The notes: generated by a model from the letters alone, not told the origin. A DNA stretch of 64,000 nt from Desulfarculus baarsii DSM 2075 (GCF_000143965.1 NC_014365.1:2445501-2509500); one strand, 5' to 3'; shown: positions 42,005 through 49,609, numbered from the stretch's first letter. Made by a program: numbers and translations.

Positions 42005-43884
42005 TACGCGGCCCTCCCGAGTGTCGCCTCGTACTTCGTGGCGTAGGCGGCCCGCTCGCGGTCGTCCAGTCGCACCCAATCAGATACGGGCTCCAAGCGC
42101 CAGCCGTGGTGTATCACAAAGTGCCGCTCCAGACCGTTTGGGTTGCGGCCGGGGTAGGCTTTGGCTTTGACAATTTTCAGGGCGCACACTGTGCGGCCTC
42201 GGGCGTGAGTTAGCACGTCCAGTGCCATGTAAAGGCGGCTTTTCTCAGCCGTCGCCTCGCCGCCGCGCCCAAAGGTTGCGCCGGTTTTTTTTTGCAGGCA
42301 GACGAATGCAACGCCGTTGCCCAGCGCGTCATAGACGCCCCTAATATCGGAAGCAATCTTGAAGTATTCGCCGTCCCGCTCCTCAAGGTAGTCGACGACG
42401 GTCAACCCGTCGCGGTTGTGGGCGGCGATGGCGTCGTCAAAGCCGCTGGCGAGAGACGCGGCGCGGACGGCTCGCCAATGGTCAAGGGGGTCGCCGAAAG
42501 CCCCAACGCGCTGGCGATACTCTTGTGGCCCCATCTCCGACATGCAATAAAGCAACTCCTGGCGGCCGATGTTGTCGCGCAGGATGTTGAGCGCCAGGGC
42601 CGTTTTTCCTGCATTGGTCTGGCCGGCCAGCACAACGATCGACTTGGGGGGGAGGCTCACCATCTGGTCAAGGCCCAGGGGCAATGCCAGCCCAAATGGC
42701 TGGCCGTCTGTGCTGGCCAGGTCAACGAACTCCAAATGGCTAGCCAAAATATGGAACCGCCCCGCCTGGCGGGGATCTCTCTTAATCTTCTTTTCTTCTA
42801 TAAGGCGTGTCAGGACCATCGACCGGTTTTTTCGGTCGCGCCGATCGACTAGTCCGAACTCCCGGTCAACGTCGGCCGTCGTGAACGAACCTGTTGAATT
42901 TGCTACCCATTCGCGGATTTCAGCCGCAAGGTTTCCGCCGAATCTAACGGAATCACCCCGTCCACGCTGGGCCGTATCCTGTCCACACGTGTCCCCAGGT
43001 GTCCACACGTGTCCACGGGTGTCCACACCTGTCCACACCTGTCCACAGGTGTGGACATTGTCCACATTTCGGGGGTCCCTGATCCCGGCGGCCAGCCCCG
43101 ACGCCACCGTGGCCGCCACTTCGCGCTGGCCGAGTCCCAGGGCCAGGCCGGCCCCGATCAAAGCGGCCCTGACTCCATCCTCGGCCAGCAGGCCGGCCCC
43201 GATCAGCTGGCCGAGGGCGAAGGAAGAATCGTTGATTTGCCGGTTTCTCGCCCCCTGGCCAGCCAGTGCGATTTTTGTCAGTTCATCGGCCAGGGCGTGT
43301 CGCCCGTAGCGGGAACGGGAGTCGCGGCCCTTTTCCCGTTCGCGCAAATTTGCGCGAACGGGGTCTGGCGCAACATCGCCCTGCTTCAGGCTGGCAATCT
43401 GCCTTTCCTTCGCCCTGGCCCTCACCACGTCTTCGAGTTGCGCCGGTAATTCCGGTGGTGCGCAATCCCAGGGGGCGACCAGCCATTCACGGCCTGGCCC
43501 CGGCGGGGCCACGACGTATCCGCCCTCGGCGCGCACGTCCACGGCGGGCATGACGCCCACGGCGTTTTTCATACCCTCGCGGTGGGCAAAGTAGTAATGT
43601 CGCCCCCGTGGCGTGGTGGCAATGGGCATCTCCAGCCCATCGGGCAAAAGGGCCTCAACACGACTAATCGCCTCGGAATTGTCGGCGTCAATGACCAGTA
43701 GGTTGCTAACCTTTCCCGTCACAATACCTACCATCGCGCCGGGTTTGCCAAACCAGTCGGCGAGCGCGCCGGCCTCGGGCCGGCGGGTCTGGTATTCGGC
43801 CCACGGGCGAAGGGGGCGCTTGTCCGCGCCCACGGGGATCGCCGCCCAGCCCAGGCTGGCGTATCTTTGCGCGGCCTCAATCAT
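42004..43884 (-). CDS. PrimPol-helicase replication protein
   Basis: A 626-aa replication initiator. The N-terminal domain is an archaeo-eukaryotic-type PrimPol (YASLGWAAIPVGADKRPLRPW, NLLVIDADNSEAI with catalytic Asp, IATTPRGRHYYF, VDVRAEGGYVVAPPG). The C-terminal domain is a RepA/DnaB-like ATPase with Walker A VVLAGQTNAGKTALAL (near residue 415). The linker region (about 275-310) is encoded by the iteron array at 42979-43066 and by a palindrome near residue 178. Its start overlaps the preceding 47-aa gene by four bases. It probably recognises its own iterons and loads replication at them. Confidence 0.88.
   Translation of the reverse strand: MIEAAQRYASLGWAAIPVGADKRPLRPWAEYQTRRPEAGALADWFGKPGAMVGIVTGKVSNLLVIDADNSEAISRVEALLPDGLEMPIATTPRGRHYYFAHREGMKNAVGVMPAVDVRAEGGYVVAPPGPGREWLVAPWDCAPPELPAQLEDVVRARAKERQIASLKQGDVAPDPVRANLREREKGRDSRSRYGRHALADELTKIALAGQGARNRQINDSSFALGQLIGAGLLAEDGVRAALIGAGLALGLGQREVAATVASGLAAGIRDPRNVDNVHTCGQVWTGVDTRGHVWTPGDTCGQDTAQRGRGDSVRFGGNLAAEIREWVANSTGSFTTADVDREFGLVDRRDRKNRSMVLTRLIEEKKIKRDPRQAGRFHILASHLEFVDLASTDGQPFGLALPLGLDQMVSLPPKSIVVLAGQTNAGKTALALNILRDNIGRQELLYCMSEMGPQEYRQRVGAFGDPLDHWRAVRAASLASGFDDAIAAHNRDGLTVVDYLEERDGEYFKIASDIRGVYDALGNGVAFVCLQKKTGATFGRGGEATAEKSRLYMALDVLTHARGRTVCALKIVKAKAYPGRNPNGLERHFVIHHGWRLEPVSDWVRLDDRERAAYATKYEATLGRAA
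42979..43066. promoter_or_regulatory. 10-bp iteron array with DnaA-box-like sites: candidate replication origin
   Basis: GTCCAC (one copy GTCCCC) repeats at 42981, 42991, 43001, 43011, 43021, 43031 and 43041, exactly 10 bp apart. It is followed by an inverted GTGGAC at 43051 and TTGTCCACA at 43058-43066, which is the DnaA box of high-GC bacteria. Ten is not a multiple of three, so protein coding does not explain the periodicity. It sits in the linker of the PrimPol-helicase gene. Confidence 0.7.
43335..43362. repeat. Perfect 28-bp palindrome, core GCAAATTTGC
   Basis: Arms CCCGTTCGC and GCGAACGGG around the core, inside the PrimPol gene and 6.7 kb from the other three copies. Arms again differ from the others. 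Confidence 0.9.
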
Positions 43885-44024
43885 CGCTCGCCCTCCTTGA
43901 CCAGCAGCCGATCCAAGGCCAGGCTGGCCTGGCGGTCAAAGGGCCGATCGACGGCCCGCTCCAGCCACCGGCGGCGCAGGCGGCCAAAAAAACGCTTGAC
44001 TTTTGCCCAGCGTTCGGCTATCAT
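43881..44024 (-). CDS. Small basic protein of the satellite
   Basis: A 47-aa, strongly basic protein (IAERWAKVKRFFGRLRRRWLERAV). AAGGA lies eight bases before the ATG, and its stop overlaps the PrimPol start by four bases, so it is likely translated and coupled. An amphipathic helix with Arg clusters suggests nucleic-acid binding. No family is recognised. Confidence 0.6.
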   Translation of the reverse strand: MIAERWAKVKRFFGRLRRRWLERAVDRPFDRQASLALDRLLVKEGER

Positions 44025-44084
44025 ATTGTTATCCTTTCTTTTTGATCTGTGGGGCCGCTGGTGTTGGCGCACCAAAGGCCCCGT

Positions 44085-44318
44085 TCATTTTCGGCCCAGC
44101 CCGGCCAGGACTTCGTTGACAATTTTGTCCGTCCGCTGGTGGTCAACCGCGTGGCCGGCCAGCCAAGCATCCAGGGCCTCCCGCTTGATCAACACCGCGC
44201 CGCCAGCCACGCGGCTATGCGGAAGCCCAGCCGCCAGCCAGCTCCGCATGGTGCGCAAGCTAACGTCGGCCAGTTCAGCGGCCGACCTGGCCCGCAGCCA
44301 AGCCCGTTCAGATGCAAG
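44085..44318 (-). CDS. Helix-turn-helix DNA-binding protein (AlpA/excisionase type)
   Basis: A 77-aa protein with one winged helix-turn-helix: SAAELADVSLRTMRSWLAAGLPHSRVAGGAVLIKREALDAWL, the pattern of AlpA/Xis-like proteins that bind att or promoter DNA. GGAGG lies eight bases before the ATG at 44318. It is the second of two such regulators and lies behind an attenuator-like hairpin (44343-44373). Confidence 0.82.
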   Translation of the reverse strand, partial: LASERAWLRARSAAELADVSLRTMRSWLAAGLPHSRVAGGAVLIKREALDAWLAGHAVDHQRTDKIVNEVLAGLGRK

Positions 44319-44342
44319 CATCCTTCGCGCCTCCAAAACAGA

Positions 44343-44373
44343 AAACGCCGCCCGGTTGCCCGAGACGGCGTTT
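44343..44373 (-). terminator. Hairpin/attenuator between the two regulator genes
   Basis: AAACGCCG pairs with CGGCGTTT across a 15-base loop. On the minus strand it is followed by TTTTCTGTTTT. Nineteen bases of its left half (CGCCGCCCGGTTGCCCGAG) are also present at 44793-44811. Confidence 0.65.
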
Positions 44374-44398
44374 CGCAAAAGGTTGTGGTGTCAGGCGG

Positions 44399-44623
44399 TC
44401 AGCGGCCGGTGATGGCCTCGAACTCGCGCATGGCCGCGCCCTTCGTCATGGCCCGCCGGTTGCGCTGGACGAACTCGACCAGCGCGGCGCGCTCGTAGAC
44501 GACGCGCCCGCCCAGGCCGACAAAAGCCGGGCCGCCGCCCCGGCTTCGCCAAGTCGCCAAGGTGGCCGGGCTAAGCCTCAAAACCTCGGCGGCCTCGCCT
44601 TCGGTGAGCAACTCTAGGTCCAC
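44399..44623 (-). CDS. Helix-turn-helix DNA-binding protein (MerR/AlpA-like)
   Basis: A 74-aa protein with one HTH (LTEGEAAEVLRLSPATLATWRSRGGGPAFVGLGGRVVYERAALVEF), the AlpA/phage-excisionase-like class that activates satellite or prophage genes or directs excision. The GTG at 44623 has a perfect AAGGAGG six bases upstream. It is the first gene of the element's leftward array, behind a good promoter. In PICIs the AlpA homologue is the master switch; here that role is inference. Confidence 0.8.
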   Translation of the reverse strand: MDLELLTEGEAAEVLRLSPATLATWRSRGGGPAFVGLGGRVVYERAALVEFVQRNRRAMTKGAAMREFEAITGR

Positions 44624-44716
44624 GGAAAACCTCCTTTTTTGGGCAAAACGCAAAAAGGCCGCAGCATCCGCCACGGCCTCGATCAGTCTCTCGCACACGT
44701 TTTCCAATTGTAGCAA

Positions 44717-44745
44717 AATGTACACTACATATTGTTTGTTGTCAA
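44717..44745 (-). promoter_or_regulatory. Sigma70-type promoter of the element
   Basis: On the minus strand TTGACA (44740-44745), exactly 17 bp, then TACATT (44717-44722), about 95 bases before the first HTH gene. Tandem GAGCGATTGC copies and a GCGAG/CTCGC inverted repeat lie just upstream (44747-44775), suggesting regulator binding. This is the best promoter match in the window. Confidence 0.78.
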
Positions 44746-44873
44746 CGAGCGATTGCGAGCGATTGCGAGTCTCGCAAAAAAGCAAGCGAAAGCGCCGCCC
44801 GGTTGCCCGAGGTGTGAAACGTCACAGCAACATGTTTTGACCATCTGGTGTCGCTATGCAAAGTGTGACATTT

Positions 44874-44900
44874 GGGTGCGCCTGGGGTGCAAACGGGTGC
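44874..44900 (+). promoter_or_regulatory. Triplet of GGGTGC repeats near attR (candidate integrase arm sites)
   Basis: GGGTGC occurs at 44874, 44885 and 44895 (steps of 11 and 10 bp), the same count, orientation and spacing as the triplet near attL. Confidence 0.65.
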
Positions 44901-44909
44901 AAAAAAGAT

Positions 44910-44931
44910 GGGCCGCCCCGGAAGGCGGCCC
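44910..44931 (-). terminator. Terminator at the right end of the element
   Basis: GGGCCGCC pairs with GGCGGCCC across CCGGAA; on the minus strand it is followed by ATCTTTTTTGC. It would block chromosomal transcription from entering the element. Confidence 0.75.
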
Positions 44932-44966
44932 TAATGATTTCAACTACTTAGCTTCTATCATGCCCA

Positions 44967-45014
44967 CTCCTAAGCCGTAGGCCGCCCGTTCGATTCGGGC
45001 CGGGGACACCAACG
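44967..45014. repeat. attR, 48-bp core repeat
   Basis: Identical to 35139-35186. It lies 9,828 bp from attL and contains the tRNA-Arg 3' half but not the 5' half. Confidence 0.93.
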
Positions 45015-45016
45015 CA

Positions 45017-45054
45017 AAAAAGGGGTCGGGCCCCGAGGCCCAGCCCCTTTTGTC
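45017..45054. terminator. Original chromosomal terminator for tRNA-Arg
   Basis: AAAAAGGGGTCGGGCC pairs with GGCCCAGCCCCTTTT across a short loop and is followed by GTC. It lies just beyond attR, so before insertion it would have followed tRNA-Arg directly. Confidence 0.7.
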
Positions 45055-45070
45055 TTGTCGCCGCGCCCGA

Positions 45071-45218
45071 CTACTTGGTCAACTCGGCGTGCTCGAACAG
45101 TTCGTCGGCCAGGCCCAGGTCGTACTGAATTTCGGAAAAAAGCAGGATCGTGCGTGACTGGCCATGCGTCGGCGTGACCAACATCTTGGTCCTGGTCCAA
45201 TAACCCTGAATGTTCTGG
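45071..45218 (-). pseudogene. Outer-membrane lipoprotein-sorting protein, C-terminal fragment (IS-disrupted)
   Basis: Encodes GYWTRTKMLVTPTHGQSRT, LLFSEIQYDLGLADELFEHA and ELTK to a TAG at 45071. This is the end of the LolA-like/PF17131-type protein whose N-terminal part is at 46431-47081. It follows directly after the IS481-type element, and joining the parts without the IS and one 13-bp repeat restores a 261-aa reading frame. Confidence 0.85.
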
Positions 45219-46430
45219 ATGTGCTGATCTAGTAATGACCTGACAGTCGACCACGTAGAGGAAGTGGTCATGCCGCCCTTGGTTGGGGTAGGTTTGTAGT
45301 TGCGAAACTCGAACAAACCTCAACACAGGAGGGCAACATGACCACGGAGAAGAAGGTAGCACGAAGGAAGCTGAGTCTGCTAGAGCTTGCTGGGGAATTG
45401 AGCAACGTCAGCCGGGCCTGCAAACTGATGGGCTACTCGCGGCAGCAGTTTTACGAGATTCGGCGCAATTTCCAGACCTACGGCGCACAGGGCCTTGTGG
45501 ACCGTTTGCCCGGCCCCAAGGGGCCGCATCCCAATCGTGTGGAAGCGGAGGTTGAGGCGGCGATCATGGCTTACAGCCTGGAGTATCCGACCCACGGAGC
45601 GCTTCGCGTGTCGCAGCAATTGGCCCTTCGCGGCGTGCAAGTGAGTTCCGGCGGCGTGCGAGGCGTGTGGAGTCGCCACGAGATGCTCACGCGGCACGAG
45701 CGTCTTTTGCGTCTCGAGCAATCGGTTCGCGCCCAGGACATTCAACTCAGCGACGAGCAGATTCGGGCTTTGGAGCGCTTCAGCCCGGAGTTTCGCGACC
45801 GCCACATCGAGGCCCGGCACACCGGGGCCCTGGTGGCGGTGGACACGTTTTTCGTTGGCGCGCTCAAGGGCGTGGGCAAGGTGTATCTACAATCGGTCAT
45901 CGACTGCCACAGCCGCCACGCCTGGGGTCGCCTGTACACCAGCAAGCTTCCGGTCACGGCGGTGCATGTGCTCAACGAGGAAGTGCTGCCGTGCTTTGAG
46001 GCCCACGACGCGGTGATTGAGACGGTGCTTTCGGACAATGGGCGAGAGTTTTGCGGCCGGCCAGACCAGCATCCGTATGAGCTGTTTCTGCAGCTTGAGG
46101 GGATCGAACACCGCACCACCAGGGTGCGTCGGCCTCAGAGCAATGGCTTCGTGGAACGGCTTCACCGGACGCTCTTGGACGAGCATTTCCGGATCAAGGG
46201 CCGTCAGAAATGGTATGAAACCTTGGATGAGATGCAGGCCGACTTGGATGAGTATCTGCGCCATTACAACCATGAGCGGGCGCACCAGGGCCGGAACATG
46301 AACGGCAGGACGCCGAGTCAGGCTTTCCTGGAGGGCCTGCCCGGGCGTAAGAAGCCCAAGGAAAAGGCGTCCCAAAAGGCCGCCTAAAAATCACCCCGCC
46401 AGGGGCGGCAGTGTCAGGTAAATACTATAT
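45219..46430 (+). mobile_element. IS481-type insertion sequence
   Basis: About 1.2 kb. It is flanked by imperfect 13-bp direct repeats (CTGAATGTTCTGG at 45206-45218, CTGTACATTCTGG at 46431-46443). Imperfect terminal inverted repeats contain ACCTGACA (near 45238 and 46411-46429, 15 of 19 bases alike). It lies within the lipoprotein-sorting gene. End positions are approximate because the outermost bases do not match. Confidence 0.8.
45338..46387 (+). CDS. IS481-family DDE transposase
   Basis: A 349-aa transposase with an N-terminal HTH (GELSNVSRACKLMGYSRQQFYEIRRNF) and a retroviral-integrase-type catalytic core. DDE residues are in LVAVDTFFVG, ETVLSDNGREF and NGFVERLHRTLLDE. AGGAGGG precedes the ATG. 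The frame is intact, so the element could still be mobile. Confidence 0.94.
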   Translation: MTTEKKVARRKLSLLELAGELSNVSRACKLMGYSRQQFYEIRRNFQTYGAQGLVDRLPGPKGPHPNRVEAEVEAAIMAYSLEYPTHGALRVSQQLALRGVQVSSGGVRGVWSRHEMLTRHERLLRLEQSVRAQDIQLSDEQIRALERFSPEFRDRHIEARHTGALVAVDTFFVGALKGVGKVYLQSVIDCHSRHAWGRLYTSKLPVTAVHVLNEEVLPCFEAHDAVIETVLSDNGREFCGRPDQHPYELFLQLEGIEHRTTRVRRPQSNGFVERLHRTLLDEHFRIKGRQKWYETLDEMQADLDEYLRHYNHERAHQGRNMNGRTPSQAFLEGLPGRKKPKEKASQKAA

Positions 46431-47081
46431 CTGTACATTCTGGAATCCGCCCATGTGCGCCGTCTTGACCAAACGGTTTTTCTTGTCGAAATACTCCACC
46501 TTCACCGGCTGCCAGATGTCTTCGCGCACCCAGACCACGCGGCGGGCGTAATTGGTGTCAGACTGATCTTTTTTGACGCGTTGCACCACGTGGCAGGTGG
46601 CCTCGCCGCATTTTTCGTTGCGCAACAGCTCGTAATCGTCGTCGTCGAGGTTAACGGTTTTCATATCCTCGTTGTAGAGATCACTGCGCATGAACACCGA
46701 TTTCATGCCCCCGCCGCTGATGCGCCGCACCAGCTTCTCGCTGGGCATGTAGACCCACATGTCGTCACGCTGGGCCGGATCGGTGTAATTCCAGGTCAGG
46801 TATTTGATGTTCTTGACGTCCTCTGGCAGTTCGAAAGTCATCAAGTCCTTTTCGCCCCAGGGCGTCTTCTTGTTCAAGCCGCGCACCCGGCGGCTGAGTT
46901 TCTGATCGCCCCGCTCCACCACGATGCTGATGATCTGCGAAGTGTCGCTGGCCTTGGTGGCCTTGTCGACGTTTTCCATGATTTGCCGGCCGGTCAGTTC
47001 CCCGGCCGCCGCGCCGACCGCCATGCCCGTCAAGAGGCCGGCGCAGCATAACATCATCGCCCACAACCGTTTCGCGTTCAT
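46425..47081 (-). pseudogene. Outer-membrane lipoprotein-sorting protein, N-terminal fragment (IS-disrupted)
   Basis: A signal peptide (KRLWAMMLCCAGLLTGMAVGAAA) is followed by the LolA-like fold (GRQIMENVDKATKASDTSQI, DQKLSRRVRGLNKKTPWGEK, MWVYMPSEKLVRRISGGGM, EYFDKKNRLVKTAHMGGFQN). It reads into the IS and stops at 46425. The C-terminal 44 residues are at 45071-45205. In related bacteria this PF17131-type protein pairs with the RND/MMPL transporter and barrel encoded nearby. It is divergent from the TonB receptor gene. Confidence 0.88.
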
Positions 47082-47370
47082 TCCCCATGCGCCTTTCAGG
47101 CTCCGCCTGGGCCGCGGGCCGCCGGGCCGCGCGGCTGAATTTGATTTGTGTGGCCAAATTTTATTTAATTCGTTTGACATGATAATAAAAATCAAATTAT
47201 GTTTCAAGCGCATTTGGCGTCGTTGAGCCCTTTTGCCGCGTTGCCCAGCGCCTTCGGGCCGGCGGGCAGCGCGCCGCAATATCAGCGCGCGGGTCGTGGG
47301 CGGGCCGTGGCGCGGCATGGCCAATATGACGCAACCACAAATTTTCCATCAATCAGGGGAGAGCAAACTA

Positions 47371-49494
47371 ATGAAACAGCTGGTCAAAAGGCTGGCTCAC
47401 GCGGCCTTGGGCTTGGTTCTGGCCTTGGGCGGGCCGGCGCTGGCCCTGGCCGACGAAACGGCCACGACGGACAAGCAAGGCGTCGCCACCTTGGATTCGA
47501 TCGTCGTCACCGCCGGCAAGCGGCAAGAGAGCTTGCAGGAGGTCGACGCCAGCGTGTCGTTGATCACCGACGAGGACGTGGAGGTCGAGCGCATCGAGTC
47601 GGTCCACGATCTGGAGGGCCGCCTGGCCAACTTCCACGTGCAGAGCGCCGGCGGCCACACCAACAGCTTCATCTCCGTGCGTGGCGTGGTGGGCCAGACC
47701 GTGCCGATGACGCCATCGGGCGTGGGCGTCTACCTCGATGACGTGACGCTGATCGACCCACTCTCCAGCCTGCTGTCGTCGGCCTATTTCTTTGACCTGG
47801 ACCGCATCGAGTTGCTGCGCGGGCCCCAGGGCACGCTTTACGGCCGCAACGCCGAGGCCGGCGTGCTGGTGATCAAGACCAAAGACCCCGAGCACAAGCT
47901 CTCGGGAAAGGTCTTGGGCGAAGTTGGCAACTATGACAAATACATGGGCAACGCCGTGATCAACGCCCCGCTGATCCAGGACAAGCTCGCCGTGCGCCTG
48001 GCGGCGTCATACCTCAAGCAGGACGGCTATCACGACAACGTCTACCTGGGCAACACCGCCGCCGACGCCGACGAAATGAATGTGCGCGGCAAGCTGCTCT
48101 GGGACATCGGCCCGGCCACCTCGGCCCTTCTGACCATCGAGAATTATCATGTCCGCGACGGCGCGCAAGACATGATCCCCCTGGCCATCGCCGGGCCCAA
48201 CTGGGACTCCAGCAAGGTCAACACCGACGTCGACGGCCACGAAAACCGCGACATGACCGCCTACAGCCTGCGGCTCAACCACCAGCTCGACTTTGCCGAG
48301 ATCGTTTCCATCACCGCCTTCCGCGACGGCAAGGAAACAACCCTGGGCGACCCGGATTTTTGGAGCAATCGCACCGGCTACGCCGACTTCGAGCTGAAAC
48401 AGAAGCAGTTCACCCAAGAGCTGCGCCTGGTCTCCAACGATGACTCCTCGCCCTGGAAGTGGCTGACCGGCGCTTACTATTTTCACAACGACCTGAACTT
48501 TGACTCGTTTTATCACATCGGGCCCGGCGGCGTGGAAATGGAAATGGACATGATCACCACCGGAGGCGGCGTCAACCAGGGCGCGGCGTTGTTTGGCGAC
48601 GTGGAATACGCCTTTGATTCGGGCTGGCGCTTGGGCGGCGGCGTGCGCGGCCAATACTACAAAGACGAGATGGACTCCACGCGCTACTACGAGTTGATGG
48701 GCTTCAAGCTCGACGAGCAATCCGGTGATGTTTCCAGCGACTACACCCATCTCATGGGCAAGCTCAAGCTGGCCTATGATTTCGCCTGCAACCTCACCGT
48801 CTACGGCCTGGTCTCCCAGGGCAGCCGGGCCGGCGGCATCACCAGCCTGGCCCAGACCGACAAGATGCACGACTACGACCCGGAAACGGCCACCAACTAT
48901 GAACTGGGCCTCAAATACCAACTGCCCGGCGGCTGGGGCTACGTGGATTTATCCATGTTCTACATGGACATCCAAGACCTCCAGGTCAGCACCACCGGCC
49001 TGGGCGGCTTTCAATACGTCTCCAACGCCGGCAAGGCCCGCAACATCGGCGGCGAGCTGGGCCTGCGCCTGAACCTGCTGCCCGGCCTGAGCGCCGACGC
49101 CTCCATCGGCTACGTCGACGCGGTGATGACCGATTACAAAGACGGCGACCTGGACTACGCCGACAACACCGTGCCCAAGGTGCCCGACATCACCGGCATG
49201 ATCGGCCTGCAATACCGCCGGGAGGTGCTGCGCGAAAAATTCCTGGTGGCCCGCGCCAACTATTCCTATATCGGCAAAACCTATTGGGACTTGGCCAACA
49301 AGCACGAGGAAGACCCCTACTCCCTGGTCAACGCCACCCTGGGCCTGGAGGCCGATTGGTGGAAGGTCTACCTCTGGGGCAAAAATATCTTTGATCAGGA
49401 ATACATCCGCAACGGCCTGATGTGGGGCGACACGGTGGTGGGGGCCTACGGCGACCCGCTGACCTTCGGCGTCACCCTGCAACTGGAGTTCTGA
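47371..49494 (+). CDS. TonB-dependent outer-membrane receptor
   Basis: A 707-aa barrel. Signal peptide HAALGLVLALGGPALALADE, then a TonB box-like LDSIVVTAGK, plug domain (GVVGQTVPMTPSGVGVYLDDV, LLRGPQGTLYGRNAEAGVL) and a C-terminal 22-stranded barrel ending in LTFGVTLQLEF. The plug is of the siderophore/vitamin or polysaccharide type; the ligand is not readable. It leads an operon with an RND/MMPL transporter and another barrel protein. Start at 47371 by the signal peptide; GGGGAG is 11 bases upstream. Confidence 0.92.
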   Translation: MKQLVKRLAHAALGLVLALGGPALALADETATTDKQGVATLDSIVVTAGKRQESLQEVDASVSLITDEDVEVERIESVHDLEGRLANFHVQSAGGHTNSFISVRGVVGQTVPMTPSGVGVYLDDVTLIDPLSSLLSSAYFFDLDRIELLRGPQGTLYGRNAEAGVLVIKTKDPEHKLSGKVLGEVGNYDKYMGNAVINAPLIQDKLAVRLAASYLKQDGYHDNVYLGNTAADADEMNVRGKLLWDIGPATSALLTIENYHVRDGAQDMIPLAIAGPNWDSSKVNTDVDGHENRDMTAYSLRLNHQLDFAEIVSITAFRDGKETTLGDPDFWSNRTGYADFELKQKQFTQELRLVSNDDSSPWKWLTGAYYFHNDLNFDSFYHIGPGGVEMEMDMITTGGGVNQGAALFGDVEYAFDSGWRLGGGVRGQYYKDEMDSTRYYELMGFKLDEQSGDVSSDYTHLMGKLKLAYDFACNLTVYGLVSQGSRAGGITSLAQTDKMHDYDPETATNYELGLKYQLPGGWGYVDLSMFYMDIQDLQVSTTGLGGFQYVSNAGKARNIGGELGLRLNLLPGLSADASIGYVDAVMTDYKDGDLDYADNTVPKVPDITGMIGLQYRREVLREKFLVARANYSYIGKTYWDLANKHEEDPYSLVNATLGLEADWWKVYLWGKNIFDQEYIRNGLMWGDTVVGAYGDPLTFGVTLQLEF

Positions 49495-49609
49495 CAAGGC
49501 AACATCGCTGGCCGCGCCTGGCCGGGGCGGAGATTTTTCGTCACGGCCGGGCCTGGCCGATCGCCGGCGGCGCGGCTCGCCACGGCCAAACGGCGCGAAA
49601 GGATCGATC

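Larger units (their letters stand above)
35139..45014. mobile_element. 9.8-kb integrative element: tail-less capsid-forming satellite (cf-PICI-like) in tRNA-Arg
   Basis: The element is bounded by identical 48-bp direct repeats (35139-35186, 44967-45014) taken from the 3' end of tRNA-Arg(CCT), so unit length is 9,828 bp. All genes read leftward from a promoter near 44717-44745: two HTH regulators, a 47-aa protein, PrimPol-helicase, HNH, large terminase, protease-capsid fusion, portal, a ParB-like fragment and tyrosine integrase. There are no tail, lysis, connector or distinct small-terminase genes. Capsid-forming PICIs have this set and borrow tails from a helper phage; assignment to that class is inference. 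Overlapping starts and stops and intact motifs argue against a decayed prophage. Confidence 0.8.

Noticed and set aside
42979-43066. CRISPR or protein-repeat explanation of the 10-bp array
   Set aside because: No spacers, and 10 bp is not a multiple of three.
35139-45014. Full temperate prophage
   Set aside because: No tail, holin, endolysin, repressor-cro pair or connector genes, and the element is too short.
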